From Rhizobium etli CFN 42 (lineage in GTDB: Bacteria > Pseudomonadota > Alphaproteobacteria > Rhizobiales > Rhizobiaceae), in contig NC_007762.1 in NCBI RefSeq assembly GCF_000092045.1, positions 130,230 through 194,229 of the forward strand: DNA of 64,000 nucleotides, read 5' to 3'. Positions 1 through 8,421 of the stretch are shown here, piece by piece (position 1 is the stretch's first letter; each line of letters opens with the position of its first letter). The notes below the pieces were generated by a model that saw only the letters and a program-made list of their open reading frames with translations, made no database searches and was not told the DNA's origin. A program made the translations under genes and the position numbers.

Positions 1-232
1 AGACCCCATCTGGCGTCGATAACCTTGGCCCCGGTAATGCAATATTCGATGGCGACCTGTCGTTGATGCGCCGGATCGACCGGCTATCATCTCGAATACG
101 CCCATAGTACGTATCCGTCCGGCGAAGGCCGTCTATCCTGAATTGCCGATTGGCTTTAAGTCCATGGCCATGCGCTACAATCATTTCCCCCATTGAGGTC
201 TTGTCCGTCGACAATCTGACCTTGACCAGGGA

Positions 233-405
233 ATGAAGCGCAACGTTTCACAGACGAACAGATCATCACCGTTCTGAGGGAGCACGAGGCTGGCACGCCG
301 GTCTCGGAGCTTTGCCGCAAGCACGGCGTCAGTAATGCCAGCATCTATAAATGGAAGACCAAATTCGGCGGCATGGACGTATCGGAAGCCAACCGGCTGA
401 AGACT
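233..405 (+). pseudogene. IS3-family OrfA remnant
   Basis: The frame from 244 encodes a helix-turn-helix transposase OrfA N-terminus (RFTDEQIITVLREHEAG, then SELCRKHGVSNASIYKWK). It resembles the intact OrfA at 6268-6534 but is clearly a different copy. An ATG-Lys-Arg start at 233 is one base out of frame with the rest, so a single-base deletion near 242 has broken it. Similarity stops at about 405, after the Asn-Arg-Leu-Lys stretch. Upstream, 1-130 holds weak IS3 OrfB-like residues (LMRRIDRL, then LEYAH in another frame), too degraded to annotate separately. Confidence 0.75.
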
Positions 406-505
406 ATGGGACGCGCTTCACCTACCATGACACGGTCGATCATCTTCGAGGAGGCGACCGCCAATCGAGGTTCTCGCCGATCATGCTGGCGACTTCTTTC
501 AGCGT

Positions 506-760
506 TTAGATGAACCTTGAACGTGCCATCACGCAGCCTCGCATCGCCGGCGTCCAAAGCCACGGCAGTAATTCCTGGAGGTGGTCCTTGGGGTGATCCT
601 GTATCCTGGTCAGGACGTCTGTCAAATAGATCTCCGGTGGATTGTGGCCATGGAGTTTGGCAGTCTCAATGATGGTCAGGATATTTGCGATGCGCTCGCC
701 GCCCTTGTCTGGCCCGATGGCACGAAGGGTCTGACCGAAAATGGAATCGACGACCTTCAA
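506..760 (-). pseudogene. IS66-family transposase C-terminal fragment
   Basis: The minus-strand frame carries the tail typical of IS66 TnpC: IIETAKLHG followed by YLTDVLTRI and a terminal LLPW. The remaining transposase, the TnpA/TnpB partners and the terminal repeats are absent here. The same open frame continues upstream to 856 with residues (FIDEELADSTIPRPDVGEE) I do not recognise as IS66, so the fragment may be fused to another sequence. It is non-functional. The 300 bases that follow (761-1066) hold nothing else I can support. Confidence 0.7.
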
Positions 761-1084
761 AGTCTCCTCGCCGACATCCGGACGTGGGATGGTGGAATCC
801 GCCAGTTCCTCGTCGATGAACAATGCGATCCTGTTCTTCAGTGCCATCGCGCGCACAAAAACTGGCTATTTGCCGAGCAAATCACTCATCGCAGGGGATA
901 TCGTAGAGCGCACTCGAGGATCTCATCCGCGGCATGCACCCGATACGACCGCTGCGCACACACCTATTTCTCAAGCATATGCATCGCTGCAGCCGTCATC
1001 TTCTGGATGTGATTTAACGAGTCCTGAGCCTAGTGATTAAGGCCGCGACGCTCCGACGAAGCGAGATGACCTGCCACTGAATTT

Positions 1085-1264
1085 TCATCCGACTGCGATT
1101 GGAGCCTCGGCGGTTTTGAATATGCCAAGTGGCGCGGTGTGAGCAACCGGCGGAAACGCGAAGCTTTCATCTTGCGCAGCGTTGGAGCCGGTTGCGGCGA
1201 TGGTCCCGGCATAGTCTGCCGGGGTCTGATATCCGAGCGATGAGTGCGGCCGGAAATTATTGTA
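1085..1264 (-). pseudogene. IS3 OrfB, 3' segment
   Basis: Carries the C-terminal end of the IS3 integrase, YNNFRPHSSLGYQTPADYA, ending at a stop at 1085. Its 5' side ends at the hexamer ATTGTA (1259-1264), where the serine-recombinase element begins. The codons for Tyr-Asn at that point match the last codons of the middle segment at 3881, so both halves came from one gene. Confidence 0.9.
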
Positions 1265-1606
1265 CAACACGACGACAGAACACCCACGGGACCGAGGTTC
1301 GCGAGCTTCTGTATCCGTGGCATCCCTGGTCCGGACGGCTTGTTCACGTGCATGAGGCGGTGTCTAAAGGGACGCATATTTTCCGCTGCAGCCTTTCTGG
1401 TTCTTCTTCTGGTCGACTTCTTGAGGTCCCGTCGTGGATGTTCGACCGATCAGTGAGTGGTTGTTGGCGCAGCCTGGCGGTCCCGCACGTCGATCTCGCA
1501 AGCCTGCATTCTTTGGCAAGATTGCTGAAGGACGCTGATGCCTCATCGCAATCTTCGGTAATGGGCGCAGCATTGGTCTTTCACGAAACGAGTCGGAGAG
1601 ATGTTC

Positions 1607-1804
1607 ATGCCTCGCCAGCCCATGACATGCCAGTTCGATCTGTTCTCGGCCCCGCAGCGGGGGAAGACGGCAGGGACGCCGCAATGGCCGGAGTTGCCGG
1701 AGGAGACCCGCCAAGCGTTGACGGTGCTCATCGTGCGGCTGTTCGTCGATCACGCAAAGTGCGGACATGCCTGCCAACAGAAGGAGGCCGGTCATGATGC
1801 ATGA
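1607..1804 (+). CDS. Small protein coupled to the serine recombinase
   Basis: A 65-residue reading frame (or 67 from an ATG at 1601) beginning MPRQPMTCQFDLF and containing PQWPELPEETRQALTVLIVRL, followed by a charged Cys/His-containing tail. Its stop overlaps the recombinase start region (1794-1804), so the two genes are translationally coupled. From memory, short frames of this kind often sit just ahead of such recombinases in rhizobia. No catalytic motif or membrane segment is visible. It could be an accessory or directionality factor, but that is inference from position only. Confidence 0.6.
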   Translation: MPRQPMTCQFDLFSAPQRGKTAGTPQWPELPEETRQALTVLIVRLFVDHAKCGHACQQKEAGHDA

Positions 1805-3857
1805 GAAGATCGCGCCGCATCATCTGGAGCGGAAGGCCATCCTCTATGTTCGGCAGTCCTCGGCTCACCAGGTTCTGCACAATCGAGAGAGCAGCGCCCT
1901 CCAGTACGCCATGCGCGACCGTCTGGCAGCGCTTGGATGGTCACATATAGAGACGGTGGATGACGACCTTGGTCGTTCGGCCGCCGGCGGCGTGACCCGC
2001 GCTGGATTTGATCGGATGGTGGCGGAAGTCTGCCTTGGCAAGGTAGGCGCCGTGGCCGCGCGTGAGGTATCGCGCTTCGCCCGAAACAGCCGCGATTGGC
2101 AGCAACTCATCGAGATGTGCCGCGTTGTCGATACCGTCCTGGTCGACCAGGAAGCAGTTTATGCGCCCCGCCAGGGCAACGACCGCCTGCTCTTGGGTTT
2201 GAAGGGCAGCCTCAACGAGTATGAACTCGATCTCTTGCGTCAGCGTTCCCTTTCCGCCCGCTATGAGAAGGCTCGCCGCGGTGAACTCGTCGTCACTGTT
2301 CCGGCCGGCTTCGTAAAGGCCGGTGACAGGATCGAGAAGGATCCCAATCGGCGCATCCAGGAAGCCATCGCACTCGTCTTCGACAAGGTCACCGAACTCG
2401 GGAGTGCCCGGCAGGCCTTGCTATGGTTCCTTGAGCAGGGATTGGACCTGCCCGTCAGGTGCGCCAACGGTGACGTCATCTGGCGCAGGCCAAATTATGC
2501 CACCATCCACCGGATGATTGCGAACCCGATCTACGGCGGCGCTTATGCTTATGGTAAGAGTCGTTCCGTACCAGGATACGATGGCCGATCTGGAATTCGC
2601 CGCAAGGCGCGTGATGAATGGCTGGCGCTGATCCCGGATGCGCACGAAGGTTACATCAGTTGGGAACGGGCGGAGGAGATCCGCAAGATGGTCAGCGACA
2701 ATGTACCGGCCAGTCGCCATCATGGAGCGCCGAAGCATGGCGACGCTCTGCTTGCCGGCCTGTTCCGCTGCAAAAGGTGCGGCCGGAAGCTGACGGTTCG
2801 TTACACAGGAGCCAACCATAACATCCCGCGCTATTCCTGTTGGCGAGGGTTGCTCGACAACGGCGAACCACGTTGCATCGCCTTCGGCGGTCTGCGGGTC
2901 GATGACGCGATCGAAGAGGCACTTCTCGGCGTGGTCGAGCCAGGAGCCATTGCCGCCGCCGTCGAGGCGGAACGCAATATGGCCAACCAACGCGATCAGG
3001 TTCAGGATGCCCTGATGCGCGACCTCGAGGCAGCACGCTATGTAGCCGACCGGGCATTCCGGCAATATGACGCGGCCGATCCAGAGAATAGGCTGGTGAC
3101 GTCGGAGCTGGAAGCACGCTGGAACAAGGCGCTGACTGGCGTCGGTGAGATCGAGGCCAAGATTGCCAAACATCGGACAGTTACGCCGCATCCGTTCCCC
3201 ATGTCCGCATCACAGGTAACCGCACTTGCGGGAAACCTTCGCGCCGTCTGGACGGCGCCGACAACCGATGCAAGGCTGAAGAAGCGCATCGTGCGCACGC
3301 TCATCAATGAAGTGGTCGCCGATCTCGATGATGGAACCTCTGAGATCGTCCTCGTCATTCATTGGGTTGGAGGCGTCCACACCGAACTGCGCCTGCCGAA
3401 GCGACACCGTAGCCAAAGAAATGCGACCCCTGACGACATTGTCGACGCTGTGAAACAGCTCGTCTTGATCGCCAATGATGATGTGATTGCCGGTGTCCTC
3501 AATCGCAACGGACTGACGACCGGCAATGGCAATCGCTGGACACGGGAGCGGGTCACCGCGCTGAGGTCATATCGCAAGATTCCGGTCTTCCGTCCGCAGA
3601 TCGACGGGGTTGAGCCATGGCTTAATCTGGGCGGTGCGGCAAAGTTACTCGGGATATCGCCAAAGACGCTGCGTCTGGCGGCCGAGGCTGGCGATATTAA
3701 GGGGGCTCATCCGCTACCCGATGGCCCATGGATCTTCAGCCGTTCCAAACTCGCGACCCCGCAAGCACGTCAGATTCTCGATCGTGTACGGAAGAACCCT
3801 CGCCACCCCGCGGGATCGCCTCCAGATCAGGAAAATCTATTTCTTTCAATGACATAG
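1794..3857 (+). CDS. Large serine recombinase
   Basis: A 687-residue site-specific recombinase. The N-terminal resolvase domain has the catalytic motif YVRQSS (Ser at about residue 22) and SRFARNSRDW near residue 95. A recombinase domain follows (residues about 170-290), then a zinc ribbon (CKRCGRKL followed by YSC and a further Cys) near 330-370, a coiled-coil stretch, and a C-terminal MerR-like helix-turn-helix (GGAAKLLGISPKTLRLAAEAG). The start is placed at the ATG pair 1794/1797 because an AAGGAGG ribosome site lies at 1781-1787. It is the only large gene in the 2.6-kb element and presumably catalyses its integration and excision. The gene is uninterrupted, so the element may still be active. 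Confidence 0.92.
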   Translation: MMHEKIAPHHLERKAILYVRQSSAHQVLHNRESSALQYAMRDRLAALGWSHIETVDDDLGRSAAGGVTRAGFDRMVAEVCLGKVGAVAAREVSRFARNSRDWQQLIEMCRVVDTVLVDQEAVYAPRQGNDRLLLGLKGSLNEYELDLLRQRSLSARYEKARRGELVVTVPAGFVKAGDRIEKDPNRRIQEAIALVFDKVTELGSARQALLWFLEQGLDLPVRCANGDVIWRRPNYATIHRMIANPIYGGAYAYGKSRSVPGYDGRSGIRRKARDEWLALIPDAHEGYISWERAEEIRKMVSDNVPASRHHGAPKHGDALLAGLFRCKRCGRKLTVRYTGANHNIPRYSCWRGLLDNGEPRCIAFGGLRVDDAIEEALLGVVEPGAIAAAVEAERNMANQRDQVQDALMRDLEAARYVADRAFRQYDAADPENRLVTSELEARWNKALTGVGEIEAKIAKHRTVTPHPFPMSASQVTALAGNLRAVWTAPTTDARLKKRIVRTLINEVVADLDDGTSEIVLVIHWVGGVHTELRLPKRHRSQRNATPDDIVDAVKQLVLIANDDVIAGVLNRNGLTTGNGNRWTRERVTALRSYRKIPVFRPQIDGVEPWLNLGGAAKLLGISPKTLRLAAEAGDIKGAHPLPDGPWIFSRSKLATPQARQILDRVRKNPRHPAGSPPDQENLFLSMT

Positions 3858-3880
3858 AAAGATGGGTGTTATGAAACAGG

Positions 3881-4087
3881 ATTGTAGTCGTCCGCCCATT
3901 CGGCAATGGCGCTTCGGGCATGATCGAGACCGAAGAACAGGCTTTCGTTGAGCAGTTCGTCGCGCATCCGGCCGTTGAAGCTCTCGACATAGCCGTTCTG
4001 CATCGGCTTCCCCGGCGCGATGTAGTGCCAGTCAACCTTGTGATCCTTCGACCAAGCAAGGATAGCATTCGAGGTGAGTTCGGTGCC
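3881..4087 (-). pseudogene. IS3 OrfB, middle segment
   Basis: Encodes the integrase-core stretch [17 protein letters not shown] followed by [20 protein letters not shown], including the second Asp region and the catalytic Glu (YVESFNG). On its 5' side the frame leaves IS3 similarity at 4087/4088, where the IS110 element starts. On its 3' side it stops at ATTGTA (3881-3886). It joins the 3' segment at 1085-1264 and the 5' segment at 5726-6274 without loss or gain of bases. Confidence 0.9.
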
Positions 4088-4089
4088 GT

Positions 4090-4222
4090 AACACCTTCGG
4101 AAGTCTGCGTTGAATGAGGCTTTGACCAGCTGCGTAGCCCCCATCAGGCGAAGCAGGTGGTCATAGCCAGGCCTCAGGTCTCACAGTGGTTTTGCGAAGC
4201 CACACTGTAAAGGAGACAGGCT
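4090..4222 (+). ncRNA. Possible bridge-RNA region of the IS110 element
   Basis: IS110-group elements encode a structured bridge RNA in the non-coding end upstream of the transposase. This 133-bp leader is in that position. It holds a short inverted repeat ACAGTG (about 4182) with CACTGT (about 4204) just before the AAAGGAGA ribosome site. I have not folded it or identified target- and donor-binding loops, so this is a positional suggestion only. Confidence 0.3.
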
Positions 4223-5482
4223 ATGACCGATTGTGACATTACCGCATTTACCCCCGTTCTGGCAGCTATCGATGTTTCCAAAGAACGCCACGAGGTGCTG
4301 ATCGAAGCACCGGACAAAAAGCGTCGACGTCGAGTGATCGTGCTCAACAATCTCGATGAGTTCGATCGCCTCATCGGCCTGCTGCGTAGCTATCAGCGTC
4401 CTGTCCGTGTCGCCTTTGAGGCAACGGGAAACTATCATCGCGCATTGGCATATCGGCTCGGCTTAGCGGGCTTCGAGATCAAATTGATCTCGTCCATCGC
4501 ACTGGCTCGGACCAGGGAGGCACTGCATAATTCCTGGGATAAAAATGATCCAAAGGATGCCCAGGTTATCCTCCATATGATGACCATTGGTGCCGAGCAG
4601 TTCTACCATGACCCGTTGATGCGCGGCACCAACGACATTCAGGAGTTGTCGAAGACCCACGATATGATCTCAAGGTCGAAGACCGAACTGTGGCATCGGA
4701 TTCTGACGCATTACCTGCCGTTGTATTTCCCTGAAGCGGATCGCTTCCACCGCAGTTCGCGCAGCGACTGGTTCTTTGCTTTCCTTGAACTGTTTCCGTC
4801 TCCGCACTTCATCGCAGCCATGAACAAGGACGCTTTCATCAAAGCTGCCTGGGAGGTGGTTGGTCGCAAAGTTGGCAAAGAGCGTTTGTTGGCAGATATT
4901 TACGCAACGTCCGCCCGTTCGATAGGCCTTCCAGTTGCACCGGACTCTGACGCTATCTGCATGTTTCGTATGATCCTGGCCGAGGGCAGAAGCCTAATCG
5001 CCCAACGTAATGAGATCGAGGCGCGTGCGGTTGCGATGCTGAAGGACAACGCAGATTACCAGCTCTTATGCACAATCCCCGGCATTGGCCCAATCAATGC
5101 TCTGACAATCATGGCAGAAGCTGGGGACCTGCGCCGGTTTCAACACCATCGCCAGTTCCTGAAGTTCTGCGGCATGGATCTTGCGACAATCCAGTCAGGA
5201 ATGTTTCGAGGCCAGACCAAACTCTCCAAATATGGAAATGCACGGCTGAGGCGGACCTTATGGATGGCAGCTCAAGTCGCGATATTGCAGCGCGCCAACA
5301 GCTTCCGCGACAAGTTCGAGCGATACATCACCAAGGACCGTCACAACACCCATTTACGTCGCAAGGCGTCAACAGCAATCGCCGCCAAGATGGCCCGCAC
5401 CGTACATGCGGTTATCAAAAGCGGTGAACCTTATCGCCCCTTCTTTGAAGGGACGATCCACAGCGGAAGGACCCTTCTCTGA
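4223..5482 (+). CDS. IS110-family transposase
   Basis: A 419-residue DEDD recombinase. The N-terminal RuvC-like domain shows AAIDVSKERHEV near residue 12, FEATGNYH near 65, and KNDPKDAQV near 108. The C-terminal Tnp_20 domain has TIPGIGPINALTIMAEAGD near 285 and KFCGM with a nearby Ser-Gly (QSGMFRGQTKLSKYGN), then RLRRTLWMAA. The start is supported by AAAGGAGA a few bases upstream. Length and domain order match intact family members. It is the only gene of the 1638-bp element and appears functional. Confidence 0.93.
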   Translation: MTDCDITAFTPVLAAIDVSKERHEVLIEAPDKKRRRRVIVLNNLDEFDRLIGLLRSYQRPVRVAFEATGNYHRALAYRLGLAGFEIKLISSIALARTREALHNSWDKNDPKDAQVILHMMTIGAEQFYHDPLMRGTNDIQELSKTHDMISRSKTELWHRILTHYLPLYFPEADRFHRSSRSDWFFAFLELFPSPHFIAAMNKDAFIKAAWEVVGRKVGKERLLADIYATSARSIGLPVAPDSDAICMFRMILAEGRSLIAQRNEIEARAVAMLKDNADYQLLCTIPGIGPINALTIMAEAGDLRRFQHHRQFLKFCGMDLATIQSGMFRGQTKLSKYGNARLRRTLWMAAQVAILQRANSFRDKFERYITKDRHNTHLRRKASTAIAAKMARTVHAVIKSGEPYRPFFEGTIHSGRTLL

Positions 5483-5725
5483 CAGTGCCGTGGAGGCGTT
5501 GAGCTGCTCAGCGACCTCGTAGATAATGTTCAGGCCTTCCGCTCGACGGCAAAAAGGATCTCGTCTTAAGGACGGTGAGAGCCGCGATCATGCGTACTCT
5601 GTGTTTGTTATGGGAGAGACCGTTCGTTGACGATTGGCCGGGCCTACATCATAATTCAAACGCATCGGGAGACCGACGCGATAACGACCTGCTGCCAAAA
5701 CGGCGTTTCATTCCGATTATAGGAC

Positions 5726-6274
5726 GTTGTCGGAGACGATCATTCCGGGCTTGCCACGTCGTTCGATCAGCGTCGTCAGCTCCCGTGCGACGCGGCGGCC
5801 GGAGATCGAGGTGTCCGGGATTGCTGCCAGGCATTCGCGCGTCACGTCATCGACAATGTTGAGCACGCGGAATCGTCTGCCGCAGGCAAACTGGTCGTGC
5901 ACGAAGTCCAGCGACCAGCGGGCATTGGCCTTCGCTTCGACCAGGATCGGTGCACGCGTGCCGACAGCACGGCGTCTGGCTTTACGCTTGCGAACGGAAA
6001 GACCCTCCTCGCGATAGAGCCGGTAGATGCGGTTTACCCCGGACAGCTCTCCCTCCCGCCGAAGCAGCACGAACAGCCGCCGGTAGCCGAAACGCCGACG
6101 CTCGTTGGCAAGGTCACGCAGCTTTGCTCGCAACTCCGTCTCCGGCGGTCGGTTCGCCTGGTAGCGGATCGTCTTGCGGTCGGCGGATATGATCTGGCAG
6201 GCCCGCCGCTCCGAAAGACCCATCACGGCCTTCAGATGCGTGACGGCTTCGCGCTTGGCGGCAGGCCCTACCAT
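5726..6274 (-). pseudogene. IS3 OrfB, 5' segment
   Basis: Begins with an ATG overlapping the end of orfA and encodes the HTH_21 region (LKAVMGLSERRACQIISADR) and the first part of the integrase core (WSLDFVHDQF with the first catalytic Asp, VVDDVTRECLA-like NIVDDVTRECLA). It breaks off at MIVSDN, where the IS110 element begins. In the intact parent it would be made as an OrfAB fusion by -1 frameshifting. Confidence 0.92.
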
Positions 6275-6534
6275 TTTTTTGCAAGAAGCTCGCGGAGCGC
6301 GGCCGCATCCAGCAACTGCTCGGCCAGCAGCTTCTTCAGTCTCGCGTTCTCGTCTTCAAGCGCCTTTAGCCGTTTCGCCTCGGAGACTTCCATACCGCCG
6401 TATTTGGCCTTCCAGTTGTAAAACGTCGCTTCTGAAATCCCGTGCTTGCGGCAGAGGTCGGCTGCCTTCGCACCAGCCTCCTGCTCCTTCAGCACCGCAA
6501 TAATCTGCTCTTCGGTAAATCTCTGCTTCTTCAT
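6268..6534 (-). CDS. IS3-family transposase OrfA
   Basis: An 88-residue DNA-binding OrfA. The helix-turn-helix lies in MKKQRFTEEQIIAVLKEQEA through CRKHGISEATFYNWKAKYGG. A leucine-zipper-like helix follows (ALEDENARLKKLLAEQLLD). The stop overlaps the orfB start by 7 bases. The gene is intact, but its partner OrfB is disrupted, so this copy cannot transpose unaided. Confidence 0.93.
   Translation of the reverse strand: MKKQRFTEEQIIAVLKEQEAGAKAADLCRKHGISEATFYNWKAKYGGMEVSEAKRLKALEDENARLKKLLAEQLLDAAALRELLAKKW
6271..6281 (-). other. Programmed -1 frameshift site
   Basis: At the 3' end of orfA the minus strand reads GCA AAA AAA TGG TAG. The run of seven A matches the A_AAA_AAA slippery heptamer of IS3-family elements, and the orfB frame is -1 relative to orfA. 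This is seen in the sequence. Function is inferred from the family. Confidence 0.75.
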
Positions 6535-6665
6535 TCGTCCGTCCTTTGATGGGCCGGACTCTAATCAATTCTGGAGGAAATTCGCAGTGGCAGGTCAGAG
6601 ATGATCAAATTCTTCACGACTGCAAGACCATGCCTTGTTGGTGTGGAAGCTTGCGCCACGGCGCA

Positions 6666-7002
6666 TTATTGGGCCCGTGAACTGATTGTCAATGCCGCGT
6701 GGGCGGCGTGTTCCTGGCGCATCGTCGGCGAAAGCCGTTGCTCGAAGCTTCTAAAGAGCTCACAAAAGCGGCTGTAGCCGTAACCGTCGGGATGCGACCC
6801 ACGATACTCCTCCCACAGGATGAGCAGAGTCACGCCGGGCTTCTTGAGTTCGACGGCAAGATCGGCCCAATTGGGTTCGACACGGCGTCTCGTGCCCTGT
6901 TTGATGCCGTTGCGAGCGAAGAGCTTGTTCTCGAGCGCATCGTCAGTGAGTTCGCCCGGCAACGGCCAGCTCAATCCAATTGCTGCCGCGCGCTGCTGTT
7001 AT
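6666..7002 (-). pseudogene. istA: IS21-family transposase IstA fragment
   Basis: The minus-strand frame encodes AAIGLSWPLPGELTDDAL, then EPNWADLAVELKKPGVTLLILWEEY and SRFCELFRSFEQRLSPTMRQEHAA, which is the N-terminal-middle part of IstA. A stop lies a few codons upstream near 7002. The DDE core that should follow MRQEHAA is missing at 6666. IstB is absent. It is a remnant truncated at both ends. Confidence 0.85.
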
Positions 7003-7247
7003 GCGGGTTCGTGACGAAAGTTCACGATCCGTTCGAGCTTAGCGTGTCGCCAGGAACAAATCTTGTTCCGACCCCAAATACCCCGCTCATTCGAACCGTG
7101 CAGCGCCGAATGAAAATCTGGCGCAGTACACAGGCCAATGCGCTGGTGTTCGGGCCATTCGCCGATGCGGCGCGGCAGACGGAAAGTATAGAGGTCGGGC
7201 AGTGAGATCATTACCGAACAATACAGGATCGTCATCCGCGCTCTTAC

Positions 7248-7395
7248 CGCCAGGTTGGCCTTCGACAACCGACCCCACCGGAAAACATGATGACCGCCCG
7301 CGAAGCCGCCCGCTCGCTACAGCGCTATTGAGAGGCGCGCTCGCGAGCGGCTTCGCTACCTCCGTCACCTGCACCAGGTGCGGGGATACGATCGG
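7248..7395 (+). repeat. Degenerate repeat, copy A (IS256 tail-like)
   Basis: This stretch aligns with 14687-14835 at roughly three bases in four: both have CAGGTTGG, a CCGACCC...CGGAAAACA block, CGCTACAGCGC, GGCTTYGCTACCTCC and a final CACCTRCACCA...GGGAYACGATC. The final motif also follows an IS256 C-terminal fragment at about 13660-13705, so these are probably decayed 3' ends of IS256-type elements. The rest of 7003-7653 holds no gene I can support. Confidence 0.55.
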
Positions 7396-7653
7396 AACAA
7401 CCCGTGAGGCATTCGAGAACATCCGAGTGAGGCAACGGCATTATTTTCTGGGAACACTCTTGGGTGAGGCAATACGAGTCTCAACTAGATTGCGCTACGC
7501 ACCGGTGCTGTTCAATTTTCGCTTCAAATGAGATTGAAATGTAGAAATCGAAAACTCTAGTGTAACCGAGCCTCCCGATAATCGTGAACATCAGATGACG
7601 GCATCTCTTCCGACCGAAGGGGCTGTGTTAGCTATGAGCACGCGGAGATAGGA

Positions 7654-8056
7654 ATGTTGAAGGCAACGGGGCCGCTGTCGATCGTCTTGTTGGCCTCCAC
7701 GCGCCCGTTCAACGACGCGCCGCCGTGTGCTGGCGGCGAGACGGCTGACGAGGAGCAATTGGCGCTTCGTCGGCCAATCTCCGCCTACAACACAGATTCT
7801 TCCACGCACGGCTTTGCGAACGCTACGTGCGAAAAGTTGAAATGGCCGCTCAACAGCTAGTTCCCCCGTCAACCGAGCAGCCGAAGCATGACCGGGAAAA
7901 GTCGGCATCCGAAGAATGGGATGTTTGGAGTTCATATACGCGTCGTTCTCCGAAGGGCGGCGCGATCCATCCGGTCCGCCACCGTCGCCGGACCAGGACG
8001 AGCGTAAATCCGGAGACCAACTCTTGTTCGATCTAAACAAAGGAGATTCGCAATGA
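7654..8056 (+). pseudogene. virB1: VirB1-like lytic transglycosylase remnant
   Basis: Three frames together give a VirB1-like protein. It starts with a signal-peptide-like MLKATGPLSIVLLAS (7654), loses most of the catalytic domain, then shows AYNTDSSTHGFANA typical of the transglycosylase end. The frame shifts near 7822 to VRKVEMAAQQLVPP, and shifts again near 7940 to SFSEGRRDPSGPPPSPDQ, ending at a TGA (8054-8056) that overlaps the virB2 ATG. That overlap is what one expects for a virB1-virB2 junction. An internal deletion and two frameshifts make it inactive. Confidence 0.65.
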
Positions 8057-8421
8057 TGCGATGCTTTGAGAGATACCGCGTACATCTGAATCGCCTCTCC
8101 CTGTCGAACGCGGTGATGCGCCTGGTATCTGGCTATGCTCCTAGCGTGGGCGGCGCGATGGGTTGGAGCATGTTCTCCTTTGGGCCAGCTGCGGCCCAAT
8201 CCGCAGGTGGCGGCACCGACCCGGCCACAATGGTTAGCAACATTTGCACGTTTATCCTTGGTCCGTTCGGCCAGTCACTCGCCGTTCTTGGAATCGTGGC
8301 GATCGGACTCTCCTGGATGTTCGGTCGCGCTTCACTGGGTCTTATCGCCGGCGTTGTCGGCGGCGTTGTCATCATGTTTGGAGCGAGTTTCCTCGGCAAG
8401 ACGCTGACTGGAGGTGGTTGA
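8053..8421 (+). CDS. virB2: VirB2-like T4SS major pilin
   Basis: A 122-residue TrbC/VirB2-family pilin precursor (121 if the second ATG at 8056 is used). It has a long basic leader, a cleavage region around FGPAAAQSAGGG, and two hydrophobic segments (ICTFILGPFGQSLAVLGIVA and LGLIAGVVGGVVIMFGASFLG) joined by a short basic loop WMFGRAS. An AAAGGAG ribosome site precedes the ATG. It is much closer to VirB/AvhB pilins than to the TrbC of the plasmid's own trb operon (57918-58301). Intact by itself, but its neighbours virB1 and virB3 are broken and virB4-B11 are absent, so it probably makes no pilus. Confidence 0.85.
   Translation: MMRCFERYRVHLNRLSLSNAVMRLVSGYAPSVGGAMGWSMFSFGPAAAQSAGGGTDPATMVSNICTFILGPFGQSLAVLGIVAIGLSWMFGRASLGLIAGVVGGVVIMFGASFLGKTLTGGG

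Larger units (their letters stand above)
1265..3880 (+). mobile_element. Two-gene large serine recombinase element
   Basis: This 2616-bp segment lies inside the IS3 orfB and is bounded by a direct repeat ATTGTA (1259-1264 and 3881-3886). Removing the segment plus one copy of the repeat restores the host frame (Asp-Asp-Tyr-Asn-Asn-Phe-Arg-Pro). Near the ends is an inverted octamer, AACACCCA at 1279-1286 and TGGGTGTT at 3863-3870, which could be recombinase-binding arms. Contents are about 335 bp of leader, a 66-68 residue gene, and the recombinase. The boundaries are seen directly. That the recombinase moves the segment is inferred. Confidence 0.85.
4088..5725 (+). mobile_element. IS110-family element inserted in IS3 orfB
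   Basis: A 1638-bp segment between Ser-Asp-Asn (5' piece) and Gly-Thr-Glu (middle piece) of the IS3 OrfB. The dinucleotide GT occurs at both junctions (4088-4089 and 5726-5727), compatible with the short core that IS110-type recombination uses. No terminal inverted repeats are visible, as expected for IS110 proper. It carries one transposase (4223-5482), about 135 bp of leader, and about 240 bp of 3' non-coding sequence. Confidence 0.85.
1067..6597 (-). mobile_element. IS3-family (IS407-like) element interrupted by two other elements
   Basis: The outer ends are an inverted repeat: TGACCTGCCACTG at 1067-1079 and its complement at 6585-6597, with similarity continuing inward. The flanks are a 4-bp direct repeat GAGA (1063-1066 and 6598-6601), as expected for a target duplication. 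OrfA (6268-6534) is intact. OrfB is split into three pieces by an IS110-family element (4088-5725) and a serine-recombinase element (1259/1265-3880). Deleting both leaves about 1271 bp and an OrfB of exactly 310 codons including the stop, so the parent IS was intact when it was hit. Confidence 0.93.

Noticed and set aside
7591..8199. 202-codon minus-strand frame
   Set aside because: Antisense to the virB1-virB2 remnant, with no ribosome site or motif.
8053..8421. Calling the VirB2-like gene a second trbC of this plasmid
   Set aside because: The sequence is VirB2/AvhB2-like and sits with virB1 and virB3 remnants. The plasmid's TrbC is at 57918-58301.
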